Notes: a model not told the origin generated them from the sequence alone. A stretch of 64,000 nucleotides of DNA from Anniella stebbinsi (GCA_029215795.1 JARDYH010000005.1:17578001-17642000), one strand, 5' to 3'. Positions 33,801-47,029 are shown, counted from the stretch's first letter. A program made the numbers and translations.

Positions 33801-36420
33801 GCCTTGGAACCTGTTGTCAAGCAGAAAGGCAAGGTATACATATTTGGAATCATTACTTTATTAGAATCTGCTAAAAGGTCACAATGTAATGAGCAAGCTT
33901 TCATATACACCAGAAACTCTTCTTCAGACTTAATTTCCAATTGGGAGGGGATCCAGCATGCAGGGGATATTCCTTCAAGGGGTGGGGCTTCAAGGCCAAG
34001 CCTCACCCGAAAAGAATCCAAGGAGGATCCACAGGCCAAATGGAGAAACTCCACCAGCCAGAGATTCCCCTCCCATGGTCTAACCTAATTCTGAATAATG
34101 CCTCCATTTTTATCTGTCTAGACACTATTGCCAAGAAACCCAAAGGCTTGAGTTTTTCATCCAGCCAAGCCACCAATGTGTTTTTCTAGCTACACATACA
34201 TATAAGCACACCCCCACACCATTTTCTTACCTCCAACCTGAGGGAGATTTAGGTGACCTTGAAAGCTTGTTCGCTCTTTTGTCATCTTTTAGCTGGTCTA
34301 AAACAGTTGTTTTGCTGCTACTGTTGCTATTTCCATTTATCACCTCGAACCTGTTTGTTTCTTGACATCACAATTTCATTTCGAACTAGTCACTGACTGC
34401 GGAGACACTAAGTTGTGAAATAGCCTACCACCTCTGGAAGCCTAATCCAAGTTGCCCTTTTCCTTGTAACTCATTACCATTTCCTATCCAAGACTGCTTG
34501 GGTCTTGTTTCCCGTCCTTGGCCATTTTAAAGTTTAGAAAATGGAGGGGAAAGATTAATTGAGCTTGTCCAACCTCAAGACAACACTACCACCATGTGGC
34601 AGAGGAAACTGCTTGCCATTGATTAATCAAATGCGAGCAGTCGCATCTCATTCAAGGCAACTCTCTTTAACTTAAAAGACATTTGTTTAAATGTGACTTG
34701 TCTTACCAAGCCCTCTTGCCTCCTGTCAGGTATTTGCATTTTTGAATTCTGCTAGCAGCAGGCGCTCTCTGCATGAGAGATTGAGCATTTTTAAAACCAG
34801 CGATGTGAAAAAAGAGGAAAATTACTGCACGTGGGCTGCAGTCCCCCTGTAATTTTATTTTGACATAAGCCTGTCGAGATTTCTTCTCCTTTGCTTCAGG
34901 TTTCATTGAATTGCAACACAAGTCTCAGGAAAAGCGCACCACCACAAGACAGCAATTCACTTTTTAAGGCCCTTTTTCTTTTGCTCAGGGGATTCATCTT
35001 AGTCTCAAGGATGGTAACCTTGAGAAGGTCAACACAAAAAACGGCTCAAAAGGAGGGCGAGTCACTTTTCTGTAGGGCTGTTAATTGCAAAAGAAGTGCC
35101 TCATTTTCTCTTTCCTAGGTGAACAAAGTTAAACTAAAGTTCTGGATTTTTGCTCAGATAGTTTCAAACATTTTATGACACACTCCTTCAATGATCTCAG
35201 CACTTTGGGTGTGGCTACCCCTGTTTGTTTCATTGCAAATTGCCATCCTCTCTCTTTCATGGAGTTTCCTCTGTTCATTTTGCCTGTAGAAGGCAGGGGC
35301 TGCGGGGGGGGGAGAGAGAGGTAGTGGCTGAACGTAAACCTGAGTCTAAATTCCAGCAGAGCCATAGGGCCCCATGCCTTTAAATCTTCTGATGCAACAG
35401 GACACAAGGCAGCTCACCTGTTGTGCAGCGTAAACTGCAGACCTAGTTACAACAGGTGCAAAATAGAATACACAATAAGGCCAGGGAGCAAAAGGGTAAG
35501 AGCAGGTGTGGTTGTCTTGTGTTCCTAAGCATCCAGGAATTTAAAGTCATAGCCCAGCTTTCCAGCTGCAGCTGGGCAATATACACACACACGGTTGTAG
35601 TAAGGACAAACTACCCTATGTACATTAAACAATTTATTTGACAATAAAGGGGAAGCTATTCATGATCTTTACAGCAAACATTGGTAAAAATAACAGACAA
35701 TCTTAACCTAATTCATCTCTTACATGCAGCCTACTCAAGCGAAACTTGCCCAAGGGCTTGGTCCTATTCGCCTCAAGCAAATGGCAAATCGCACCCCTGT
35801 GTAAATGTTTTCAGTTACTTTTATTTTTAATGTTCTTTAGACTTCAGTTATGCCTGTTCTTTGTGCATGAAGGAGAGGGCGATAAATCCCAAGGTGAGAA
35901 AACATGGATATAATTATGTGAGTACACTCCAGGCTTGTACCATTCCATATGACCTGTTTGCTGTGAAGACTTGGGGCTTTCACACTCCTGGCCTAGAGGA
36001 CGCAGGACAAGTGGAGGCCGACAGTTTTCAATCTTCCCCTATGTTAAATAAAACAAATGAAACAAAACAAAAACCTGCAAGAAAAAAAACAATCCTATAT
36101 AATAGAAAGTGGGCTGAACTAGAACCTTTCCCCTTTTTATTTTTTTTTTCTTGCAGGGAATACTTTACCTGGAGAAGCATTCAGAAAAGGCATACATCAT
36201 TTGCAGTCTGTAGTGGTAGAGCCCATTCCGCCACTTCATGTTACTGCACGTGTTGGCAAGGCCTCAGACTGAGCTGTCAAGTGAGAAGTCCTTGTTTTAT
36301 TTTCTCATGACCACCATTAATTCAGTAAGTAGCCTCAGGCAAGCCAGTAATTTCTCAACTGTCTAACTGCAATATAATGATGGTAATACTGACCTAACAT
36401 ACAGGGCTATTGGAAGAATC
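30850..36420. other. Intergenic DNA, no gene recognised
   Basis: Only unassigned or very old repeat sequence was seen. No exon with both splice sites and family homology was found. Short open frames here lack any recognisable domain. Confidence 0.35.
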
Positions 36421-36427
36421 ACTCATA

Positions 36428-36600
36428 ATTTAATAGAGAGTCTCGTGGGACCTTAAAGACTAACACATTTACTCTGGCATAACCTCTTGTAGACTATAGA
36501 CCACTTCATCAGATGGATGGAGTGTTTGTTGTTCTTTAGGATGCCACAAGACTCTCTGTTATTGTTGCTGCTGCATTGGACTAACAGAGGTCGCTCTCTG
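36428..36600 (-). mobile_element. Penelope-like terminal repeat fragment with decayed hammerhead
   Basis: The minus strand reads AACAGAGAGTCTTGTGGCAT...CATCTGATGAAGTGG...GTTATGCCAGAGTAAATGTG then TTAGTCTTTAAGGTCCCACG. This is the well-known sauropsid repeat with CATCTGATGAAGTGGGCT and GCTTATGC motifs, and it contains the hammerhead-like core described next. Confidence 0.45.
36477..36516 (-). ncRNA. Degenerate hammerhead ribozyme motif
   Basis: Minus strand: CCAT, CTGATGA, A, GTGGTCT-AT-AGTCTAC (stem II), AAGA in place of GAAA, GGTT, ATGC. The layout equals the better motif at 9274-9309, but the GAAA core is mutated and stem I has only three pairs, so it is probably inactive. Confidence 0.4.
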
Positions 36601-39487
36601 GAAATTGTTAGAATTTAATGTAAGTGAAGCACTTTGACAGTTCCAGAATGGTAACACTAAGGAATATCATAACGGCTATCAAAATTATGCCCATCATGTG
36701 GTAGTCCAGCCTTCATGGAGGAGTGTGCTGTATTATTTAAAATAGCCCTTTGTTGGTAATAAATGGAGGAAGTTCCCCTGGGCCATATTGGCTGATTATC
36801 CTGTTCTTCCTAACCCATGTGGTTTGGTTCATTTGCTTGAATTAGAATTTTTTGGGTGAGTGCCGCTGCAAACCCTCTCGTCACCTAAGGCCAGAGAACA
36901 CACATGTTCACATTGCCACTGCATGCCCACCTCTATTGCTATTCATTAATTTCAAATATGTTTATCCTGCCTTTCCACTGAGAGTGCCCAAGTCGCCTAA
37001 CAGAAAACAAATAAGAAAAACTGCCAGACACTTAACACAAGCATCTTCTACATCAAAATCCTGGTGGAGTTGATCCCATTGAAACCAGTTGTGATTAAGC
37101 CACATCACTTCAAGCTCATCTGGAAGGTTACATCACTTGATGCATATGGTCAAGTGATAGAGTCCATGTGTTTCATTTGTTTTTTCTCTCCTGATCCCAG
37201 CATAAATCTTTGAACCCAGCAGTTAACCCAACAACAAGCCATGGGTTAACCACTGGGATTACCCTTAAACAACTTGAGTAGTCAGAGCTCACAAATCATG
37301 CTAACAACCTCCAATCGGGCCAATTAGAGTTTGTGTAGAGAAAGCAGAAGCAGTGCATATTCCCACAAAACATGGGTTAAATTGCCCACAATTTGCCAGC
37401 GTGACATACAAACTGGGTCACTATGAAGACAAAAAGAAAAGATAAAAGGCTATAATAATGAAGAAGAAGAGGAGGAACAATGGTCAGTAAAGGGCAAATT
37501 GAGACTTTTGTCATCAATCCATTTGTGCAAAAATATAAACCTCTTTAATTATTATTGCTCTTGCTAGCATATCTCTCTTTAAGAACCAACGGATCCTCCA
37601 GGTGATTAACATCCATACAATAAATAATTACTACAAAACTACAATCCATGTACTAGAATACATAAAACAACCCAACTAAGAGCAGCTTAGAGAGCTAAAG
37701 TCATTTGCACAAAGACACCTTTCTAAATAGAAAGACATTAGCCAACTGTCTGAATTTCCTATAGGACATCTTCAGTGTCAAGGAAATAGGCTGGCTTCAG
37801 CCAGCCACTGTAGCTGCGCCTTTAACAGAAGAACCTCAATGAGCAGATAATAATGTTTATCTCCACTGTGTGAAAGCCTTCACCTGCTGATTTCTGCACA
37901 TGAAGCTGCTGTAGCAAGCCAGCAGAGCTTTTTTCTTCCTTGGTCAGTTTGCTCTGGTGTTAACTGATTTAAGAAGGCATAAGGTTCTCTGTAAAAAAAG
38001 CAAGATACAGAATGCAAACACAGATGGGTGAAGTCACAGAATAATGCATGTACTTTTTAAAAAACAAAATATATTTTAAAATGCTGGTTCTCCAATCCAC
38101 CCTTATGTTGCAATCCTATCTATACATAATGGAGTATGTTCCTCCGCACTCGGGGACACCTGCATTTGATGATGTAAGATGCTTCATATGAAAGTTTCTG
38201 CCATGAACTAGTATTGCCACAGCATAGCCTTTAACATGCTGTAATGCTTTTTTTCTTTTTGGTCTTGGCTACTGTTAAAGACTAACATATGGGTACTTTT
38301 GTGGAATTCATTTATGTGAAAGCATTAACAATTTGTATCTTAATTACTACCTTTTAGAAAACGGTCCTATAAGCCTCATGGGATGGTCATCCACCTGCCT
38401 AAAAATGGATTTTACCAAATGTTCCAATTTTGAGCTAAGGTTGTCCCATTTACTATCAAAAAGGTTTCCATGCCATTTACCAGCAATGTGCAAGGCAAAA
38501 ATTCAGCAGATGCTGCTGCTTCCAACACTGAGAAGTGTCAGTAAAATATTTACCTGTGAAGTTCTGTGGTATGCAGCTGTTAGAAGAGAGTAATGATGGA
38601 AAATACCAGTTAAAATGCTGAACAAAAGGCATGCCTAATAACATGATTGTAGCTGGTTCCTACTGAGATGGAGACCAACTTGAAAAGGAAAAAAAAGTGT
38701 GTGTGGGGAGCCATTTATTGTAACAATTGTGGGGAAAACTGTTTTGTGTTCCATCTTCAACTGACAGATTTTCGAAAGGGCTGAACAGCAACAGACCCCT
38801 CCTCACAATAAATGAAGGTAATGAATGAAGACTGACTTAGGGCTGTTTTCTTGGAAGGCTCAATCTTTTCTTTGATTGAAAATTCTATCTTTTTCAGATC
38901 TGAGTTAATGACATTTACAGGTCATTGAGTAACAGTGAAAGCAATTTTAGTGTGATTGCAGCTTTAACATTTGAAAATGGATCAGGGGTTTTGACGAGTC
39001 AGAAACAAATGGGAGGCAGTGATACTAAATACAAAACAATCCAAGATTGGGCATGCAATAAACGAACAGGACAGTAGTTGAATGACTTCACATACCAACT
39101 GCAGAGTGGCAAAAAGGTGCAGGTGAAAAGACTGGAACAGCTGCTTTGCTTTCAGTCCAGAGGCAAGTACAAAACCACTTGAAATACTTCTGTTGTCAAG
39201 GCCCACAACCAGAATATACACAATACAAGTTCACTAATTAAGGGGAAAGGAAACTCACTGATTACGGTCATGCCTTAGCTTGTAGGGCAATTAGAGTACA
39301 ACATCCTGAGGAGGTTACTAATCAGAGTTTGAATATTTAATTTATGCAACTGAATCATAGACAGAAAATACATATACTCAATATATCAAATCATACTTGA
39401 TTGGAATTTCTTCAGGGGCTTTCACATCACAAACAGAAGCCAGGGCGCCACATCTCCCAGAAAGCCCCCACTGCAGCACTCTCCTGA
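36600..39487. other. Intergenic DNA, no gene recognised
   Basis: Fragments resembling LINE 3' ends occur near 36945-37030 and MITE-like inverted motifs near 37200-37330. Otherwise unassigned. Confidence 0.3.
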
Positions 39488-39622
39488 CCTAACTTCCTCA
39501 ACCTCGCACCCTCCATATGTTTGGGCTATAGCACCCATCAGCGCCAGCCAGCATAGGCAAGGATGCTGGGACCTGTACTCCAAAACGTCTGGAGGGCACC
39601 AAGTTAGGAAACGGCTGGGCTG
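39488..39622. mobile_element. hAT-like MITE (GGGAGTTGTAGTCC family)
   Basis: CTAACTTCCTCAACCTCGCA ... CTCCAAAACGTCTGGAGGGC, ACCAAGTTAGG. Terminal parts are inverted around a CCAGCCAGCATAGGC centre. Confidence 0.5.
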
Positions 39623-39945
39623 GACCACAGTGCCAGAATGTCCCAACTCCCAGAATGCTCCATTTTGCACAGCCTTGACCACACTCCTACTAAGCAGCGC
39701 TGACCACAAAGGAAACCTGGACTTTCAACAAAACCCAAATTTATCCCCACCCCCCCTTAGCAGTGCCAAGGACTGGTCCCTCCCCGTCCAACTCTTCGGG
39801 AGCTAATAAACACTCCCGGCCTCAGCAGACCAAAAACGCCATCCCGCGACAGAGGGAAGGCTCGCAGGGCGGGGCCAGGCCCTCATCATTACGGAGGGCG
39901 GAGCTAGCCAGCCAGCCACTGCGCGCCCCTCACCACCTGGAGCAA

Positions 39946-40179
39946 CGGATAAAAGTACGTCAGGGGTCGAACGTTCGGCCTGCATCTGCACGTAACAGTT
40001 GGTAGTCTGGCTGTTGTTGCCTAGGTAACCGGCAGCGCTTTCGAAGGCTTTCCCCCCCGCACTTTTTCTCCTCTGTTTAGGTTGGCCTTTCTCCTATTGC
40101 TTTGCTTCCCTGTTCTCAGTCTAGCTTTTGAGACTGACTCCTTCCACCTGGAAGCTCACGCCAATCATTGGTTCAGACG
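39946..40179 (+). promoter_or_regulatory. Probable GTSF1 copy B promoter and non-coding exon 1, with RFX X-box and MYB-type site
   Basis: This is a GC-rich stretch unlike the flanking DNA. It has a TATA-like GGATAAAAG at 39946, a MYB-type CAACTG core on the minus strand at about 39996-40001, and a perfect palindromic RFX X-box, GTTGCCTAGGTAAC, at 40016-40029. A strong donor, ACG|GTGAGTG, follows exon 1 at 40179. A-MYB drives meiotic piRNA-pathway genes in vertebrates and RFX2 acts in spermatogenesis, so the pair fits a germline gene. The exact start site is not known. Confidence 0.55.
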
Positions 40180-40618
40180 GTGAGTGTGCAGAGATCCTGG
40201 CTCCTGATGGCTTGTAGACGGCCTGCTGCTGCCTGCAAGGGATCTGTGGGGTGCAGTGGCTGGCGCGTGGGGGAGAATGAAGCCGCACACATAAGAACGC
40301 CGCTCTTCCCCCACCCCACCTTTCTCTTTCCCTCTTCTAAGTCCGCGCTCGGGGAAGTATCGTTAGTACAAAATAGCAGCTTCTTTTGGGTTTCCTCCTG
40401 GCCTGTGGGGCCGAGAGGAGGGCGTTGAGAATGTAGTCAGACCCATAAGTCCGGTGTGGCCCGATGGGGATTGCCTGCCCTGGAATATTCAACCCCGCTG
40501 GTGGTGGTGGTGGTGGAGGCGGCTTTTATGCCTTTAGGAGCCTGGAAATTCATCTTCTCCCCGCGCCCCCCTTTTCCCTCCCACACAAGTTTGAAAAACA
40601 GTGCTTCAGGGAAGTTGT

Positions 40619-40717
40619 GAGCCTATGTACACTACTGCTTTAAAACGGTTTATAACCGTTTTAAACCGGTTAATAACCTGTTCTAAACCGTTTTAAAGCA
40701 GTAGTGTAGATAGGCTC
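40619..40717. mobile_element. 99-bp palindromic MITE
   Basis: GAGCCTATGTACACTACTGC with TTTAAAACGGTTTATAACCG is repeated inverted to end GCAGTAGTGTAGATAGGCTC. It is shortly followed by another inverted pair at 40749-40821 (CCCATTGAAATGAATG and complement). Confidence 0.65.
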
Positions 40718-40748
40718 TCTCTTTAAATCAATGTTACTCTTACTTAAC

Positions 40749-40821
40749 AGTAAACCCATTGAAATGAATGAGACTTGAGGGAGCCATCACCCATTCATTT
40801 CAATGGGTCAACTGTTAAGGA
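40749..40821. repeat. Short inverted repeat
   Basis: TTAACAGTAAACCCATTGAA, ATGAATG and the inverse CATTCATTTCAATGGGTCAA, CTGTTAA. Confidence 0.6.
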
Positions 40822-42068
40822 GGACTCGCGTTGGATTTAACCCATAGTTTCCCCTTCAACGTGCTGCGTTTGAATCTTTATCTCCTTTCTCCTCTTACTC
40901 TTCTCTCTCCCTCACTCCCGCCCTTATAAGGTCAGGGACAACTATATGCCTCCCACTCCTGCCGAGATTGATGTTCCAAAACTAATTTTTCTTTTTCCTG
41001 TTCTGAGGTTTATTGCTCTGTGCTTCTGTAATCAGGCGAGGTTATGAAATTTCATTATCCTGACCTTTTCTTCAGAAGATGCAAATTACTGTTCTAGGTG
41101 CCTTTATAGGAGGAGTGTGGGAAGCAAATTTTATTCTTTGCTCAACAGCAATATAGTCTGTGGCTGTAGGTGTGTGTTTTTTCGCCTTTCCCTTACTTTT
41201 ACTAAGGAAATACTGCCTGGGACATTCAGTCCACCCAAGTCTTGGCTGATGGTGGTGAGGAGCAAATGGTTCATGCTACCACTTGGAGAGTTTGATAACT
41301 AGCTGGTCATTCCTTTGCAGGAGCGCACCGCAGATCTTTTGGCAAGGTACTATTCTCTCAGCTCTCTGTGCTCTGCAGTACCAGGAAAATACTGGTCTAA
41401 TTTACAAGATGGTTATACAAGAATGTTATAAGGATTACTGAGTTATGTTTGAAGTGTGCTATATAAAAATGCTTTATTGTTAAATATTGAGCCAGAAACT
41501 GTGGCTAATGCTGTTTTTAAACCTAAAGTGTCTATTCCTTTTTTCTTTTTAAAAAAAATTAAATAGTTTTATTAAATGTCACAAGTTCACATCTTACCAA
41601 AAATAATCTTACATCAATTATTTTATGTGTTTTAAACAGAGAGGAAAGCAAGACAAGGAAAAACATTTAGTTATTATTTTGTATAACGACACAGCTATTC
41701 AAGTTCTTAAAAGAGCACTTTTATTATGCTGCTTTTACACATAATTATGATAAAACTAAAAATGGATTTCCTCCCTTCTACCTCCACAAAGTTGTATCAG
41801 TGAGGTCCATAATTTAAAAACTAGGGCTCCCTCTTGAAATCCCTTTTCTAACCCTTTCCAACTGTCTCTGCCTAGGACAGAATTAAGTTATGCCTTAATT
41901 CCAGAAGGATGTATTGATATGTTAAAGGAATCAGAAATAAACTATTGCCAAATTAGTTTTAAGCCCTTGATTAGTAATTCTTAAAGAAGAGTAATTGAAA
42001 TCAATTGGGACATAAATTAGGATGACTCTTTTAAGGCTTATTGATTTTTAGTGGATTTAGTCTGACTA

Positions 42069-42206
42069 AAGGCACAATCTTATGCATGTTTAGACAGAAA
42101 AAAGTCCTACAACTCCCAGCGTACCTCAGCCAACTATGCTGGCCAGGGAATTCTGGGAGTTGGAGGGTTTTTCCTGTCTAAACATGCATAGGTAGGATTG
42201 TGCCTT
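42069..42206. mobile_element. 138-bp palindromic MITE
   Basis: The ends AAGGCACAATCTTATGCATG and CATGCATAGGTAGGATTGTG-CCTT are inverted. The centre CAACTCCCAG...CTGGGAGTTG is also inverted. No clear target duplication. Confidence 0.65.
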
Positions 42207-42631
42207 ATGTCTGGATTCAATCCTCTGTCCAAGCTAGGGTAATCATCAAGTAGCCAGAGGTTAACCACTTCTAGAAATGCACCCATGCCTAGTATATCTC
42301 GTAGGAACAAAGGAAAGACAAAATGAAGTAAGAATACACTATACTTTATCTTAAGCAGAGATAAATTTTATCAAACTAGGCTTTCCCTATGTTCGCTGTC
42401 TACCCTGTTCTTTAAACAATTAATTAATTAATTGAAATTGTATCCCGCTTTGTGCTTTCCGTTCCTGAATCATCCTGTTCGTATTGGGAGAAGGAAGACA
42501 CTCGTAATTCAGACAGAACAAAAACCCAGAGACCAACTATGAGCTACAAGGTATATTTGAAATAATTGATGTAAAAATATAGGTGATACAGAGTTGGCAG
42601 GGCAGAGCAATTTTGGGGCAATTTATAGTAC

Positions 42632-42723
42632 AATAGTACAATCCTATACATGTTCTACTTAGAAGAAAACCTCTCTGTGTTAAATGAAGCTTACTCCCAG
42701 ATAGGTCTATATGGGATTGCAGC
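42632..42723 (+). repeat. TAGGATTGCAGC-type dispersed repeat
   Basis: GTACAATCCTATACATGTTC ... GCTTACTCCCAGATAGGTCT, ATATGGGATTGCAGC. Same family as 1660-1745. Confidence 0.55.
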
Positions 42724-42835
42724 CTATATAGAATGATTTCATTGTTTAGCTTTCTGTACCTTGTAAGCATGCTTGGATAGCATCTTGTGTGTGTGCCTGT
42801 ATCACAGCCTGTCTTCCTATTCCATGTCCTTCTAA

Positions 42836-43120
42836 AACATAAGAATAGTCATGCTGGATCAGACCAAAGTTCTGTCTAGTCCAGCAGTCTATTCACACAG
42901 TGGCCAACCAGCTTCCTGTGGGAAAACGACAAGTAGGACATGAGTGTGATAGTGCCTTCTAAAGCATGTTCCCTAGCAACTGGTGTATGTAGGCAAGTTG
43001 TCTCTAATACTGAAAGGTAGCATATAGCCAACAGGACTAGTAGCTGTTGATAATGGATTTGTCTAATCCCCTTTTAAAGACATCCAAACTGGTGGCAATC
43101 ACTAACATCTTGAAACAAGA
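42836..43120 (-). mobile_element. CR1-type LINE 3' fragment
   Basis: AACATAAGAATAGTCATGCT, GGATCAGACCAAAGTTCTGT, CTAGTCCAGCAG, ACAGTGGCCAACCAGCTTCC and onward to GGTGGCAATCACTAAC are the reverse of a well-known sauropsid CR1 3' region. Confidence 0.6.
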
Positions 43121-43704
43121 TTTCCCTTCCTGAAAACATCAGTTTAGGCACAGGTGCCCTACATCTTGCGCAGTGAAGATGGATGGGGAAAAAAGCATTC
43201 CGTTACCCTGCAATTGCCTCATCCTCCTTTAGTATTCATTTAATTCCACTGTCATTCAGTTGGACTGCCCTAGTTGGTTTCCTGCTTCTGATATATTTAA
43301 AGAATTATTTATTATTAGTCTTGATGTTGTTAGCAATATGCTCCACGAATTGCATTTTTTGCTCTCTTCATTGTCTGCTTGCATTTCCTTTATGCAAGTT
43401 TATGTTTTTTTTGTTTTGTTTTTTGTTGCCCTCATTTGGGCAAGACTTGAATTTTCTGAAGGAAGCCTTTTCTTTAATAGCTTCCTTGACACTGTTCATT
43501 AAACATGCTGGTGACCTCTTAGATTTGCTGCTACCATTCCTATCCTGTAGTATTAATTCTAGCTGAGCTTCTATTATTGTGGCTTTGAGTATCCTTCAAG
43601 CAATTTGAAGAGATTTAACCTTCCCTCTTTCAACTTCCTTTTTCTTAGTTCCCTCATTTTAGAGAAGTTTCATCTTTTGACTTCAAATGGGACTAAGTCA
43701 TATG

Positions 43705-43930
43705 AGAGCCAGTGTGGTGTAGTGGCTAAAGTGTTGTACTGGGAGTCGGAAGATCCGGGTTCTAGTCCCCACTCGGCCATTGAAACCAACTGAGTGACTT
43801 TGGGCCAGTCACAGACTCTCCGCCCAACGTACCTCACAAGGTTGTTGTGAGGATAAATGGAGAGGAGGATTATGTACACCGCCTTGAATTCCTTGGAGGA
43901 AAAAGACGGGATATAAATGCAATAATAAAT
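43705..43930 (+). mobile_element. tRNA-derived SINE with L2-like tail
   Basis: Box A is TGGTGTAGTGGCTAAAGTG and box B is GGTTCTAGTCC (43758-43768). The body is TTGGGCCAGTCACAGACTCT, CCTCACAAGGTTGTTGTGAG, and the tail ATATAAATGCAATAATAAAT. It is a very common squamate SINE type. It lies in intron 1 of GTSF1 copy B. Confidence 0.75.
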
Positions 43931-44658
43931 CAATCAAAATAAGTTGGACTTCCTTGGCAATTTCCCACCTAAATATGTAGCACTATGGTCTCTGTTTTCA
44001 ATTAGTTTTACCACACACTTCTCACACTCAGCACATTGAGACCTTTAAAAAACATTGCCTAAATTTGGAATTTATTAATAATGCTCAAATTAACACCTGA
44101 TGGGGAAACAGAAGATTGGACTGGTGGTATAATCACATATATGGAAACCTGTGTACTGGAACAAGCCAAATAAGTATAAAACTATATGCTAGTACTAATT
44201 GCCTCAGAAAATATGTTTCTTTTTTATGTAAGTGAACCAAAATAAAAGTGAGCAACCAGGGAAGGAGGTGATTATTATAGTGGAGAAGGTGTTCTGTTCA
44301 TTGTTTTCTGTGTTATCAGTTATGAGAACTCCATAAAATAATGGTTTTCAAAACAAAAAAACCCACTTTGATTTAGTAGCAGCCATCTGTTTCCATGTCT
44401 CAGTTAATTGAAAATGTTAAAAGTATGTATATTTATATGATGTCTGCTTGCTTTTTTGAATCTAAGGGGAAATTAAAAGGCACTTACAGCTTCTCTGCAT
44501 GTTTATGGCCGTTATATATGTGGCAATGGCTGTAAGAACTAACTTGCTTAAATGGAAATCATTTTCATTTTTTTCTGTTTCCTGCTCTTTAGGGCAGATA
44601 TTACTTAAATGCACGTGAATCCCAGCAGCAGGTTTACTATAATTTAGTGCAGAATTCC

Positions 44659-44695
44659 ATGAGCTCGCAAAATGTGGATAGAGAAGACAGCTATG
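44659..44695 (+). CDS. GTSF1: GTSF1 copy B coding exon 1 (start codon)
   Basis: The exon begins at 44593 after acceptor CTGCTCTTTAG with 66 nt of 5' leader. The ATG at 44659 opens [12 protein letters not shown], and the exon ends one base into a codon at donor GTAAGT. The acidic N-terminus resembles mammalian MEETYTD in position and character. Confidence 0.8.
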
Positions 44696-46996
44696 GTAAG
44701 TTCTAAGTTTTTCGTTGATTTTTTAAAAAATAAAGCCTATGCGGTCTGGTTAAGGGTAGGGACATGAAGTTTTGTTGATTTTCCTTCTGTTAAGGTAATC
44801 TAAGGGAAATGTGACATTAAATATATCAGTGCATTTAATGTGTCTGTTTTTCCTTAACAATAGCATCTGCATAGGCTCCTGCTGAAAATCCCCCCCCCCC
44901 CCCCTCAGCTGCTATTAACACTGGGATACCCGATGGAGGGGAGAATGGAAGATTCTCTCCTTGAGCTAATAGCAGCTTTGGGGGGGGGTGTCTTTTTTGT
45001 AGGACTCCATAAAGTTGCTAGGAGGGGAAAAACAGACATGTTTAAATGCATTCGCACTGCTCTTGTCTGCTTTGTCCCTAAATTGTCACAGGTAGCAGTG
45101 ATTTTTGGAAGCTGAATTGTGTACTAATAACATTCCTTACACATCAAAAATACAGTTGCACTCTTTTTATCAGAGGGCTTTGTCTTTAGGCACCTGACAC
45201 AGCAACGTTGCTACTGCTGGAGCTAAGCAGGTCTGACTGGGCAGTGCCTCATGGTGGACATGCCTGAAAACCCCATGCACCCTGCCTTGAACTTTCAAGT
45301 GGACAAATAGTGTATATAACTAAACTTCAATATTTATTGCATAATGAATCTACCTTGCAGCAGGGAGTCCTATTTTGATTAAGAGTTGTTGGAGATGTAT
45401 GTAAATCGGATTAGCTATAAAGATGCATTTAGCTAATCATTGGCTTGGGAACTACGTTGTTTTGCTGATAACAGTTTTGGCTTTATATTTCAAATATACA
45501 GCTATGGAGCTCACTAGAGAACAAAATGAGGCAAGGAAACATAATTTACAAATGTCTTTCAGGGGGGAAAGCTAAATGTAATATCATGTGGCAAAACAGG
45601 TCTACAAGGTATGTTTGCCCTTAGTAGCCAAGCCTAAATGTGTGGTTACTAGTACCCTGCCCCTTCTACTAGGGAGAGTTACTGAACTTGCAGCGTGCCT
45701 CGAGCTGGAGACACGGCAGGATGTCATTCCGGTACTGTCACTGAGATTGTGTCTCTCTTAGTGCTTCCAAAGCATGTTCCTCCACACCCTCTCCAGGTTC
45801 AGGAGAAAAACTGGGACTTTTGTGTCGTTTCTAAGGCACCACAAGCACTCAGAAGTGAGATGATAGGAATAGTCCCTCCCCCTCTGAATTTCATGCTAGG
45901 GAGGAGGGCTGGGGACTTGTCTGTGTTAAGTTGTGATCAGAATTGTAGTGCAATTTGGGGAATGACCCCCACTCACCCCCCACTCAAGGTTCAGCTCCAA
46001 TATTGGGAGGAAGGCATATCATGCTTGCAGTAAGGGGGTGGGTATGAGTTGAATTGGACCCCTTTGTTTGGAAGCAATAGTTTCCACTAAAGGCTATAAC
46101 TCCAAAGTATTGTAATGTGGCTGTGATTTATCTGCCCTTGGGCTAATTGGTAACATTCTGCTGTTAAAATAAAGGGTTCGTATTTAAACAGACCATACAT
46201 TTACATAGTAAATATATTGTGTTCCAATTGCACAACATGAGAGCATTCTGTGTAAGCTCTTCTTGCCAAATGTGTAGTTCATTGTCAGTCAGGTGGAGGA
46301 TATTTAGTTCATACAAATTAATTAAGACATAATAGAAGTAATTATATAAGAAAAGGAGCTGGGCCTTTATTCAGGCCTCAACTTAATAAAGACCAATTCC
46401 AGACTTGCTAGAGGGCCTTTCAGATTCTTTTAGGCTTTGACAAGACTCTCTTCAAGGGCTCTTTCATAATCATAATGACCAGAAATGTGTGTTTTATGTT
46501 TTCAGCATTGAAAGCAAAGAGGTTTCTGAAAAAGCTCCAGTATGGTGCTCTACAGCAGAGTCAAACACTGAAACTCCTTCTCTTGGTGCAAAGACACTCA
46601 AACCAAGGCCACTTGTCTTATGAGACTAGTGGGGACAATGTAGCAGTACCTCTTCAATTTCCTTGAATAACTTTTAATTGGACTGTCTAATTGAGTAGCT
46701 TCAGGGATTCAGTTTCACTGCAGCTTTCTGTTTATTTCATAAATGTGCTCATTAACATCTGCAGCACTGTCTTGCACTGCTGACTACATTTTCTTTGTTT
46801 AGTATCCTAATCGCCTAAATCTTCTGAGTGAATTTAATTAGCCACCAAAATTGAAGTAATTTTGTGGTTATGGAATACTAAGAACTTGATAGCTTTCCTT
46901 AGTTATCCAATTAATTCCGATATGTTAGTGTCTTCCCACATTTTAATTGTGAAGATAATGCTTTTAACACCCATTAGACCTTAAAGCATGCCTTCA

Positions 46997-47029
<33 letters not shown>

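Noticed and set aside
36477..36516. An active hammerhead at this site
   Set aside because: The catalytic GAAA is AAGA and stem I has only three pairs.
43183..43566. 127-codon plus-strand frame as a membrane protein
   Set aside because: It is hydrophobic only because of T-rich DNA and has no homology, splice context or conserved motif that I recognise.
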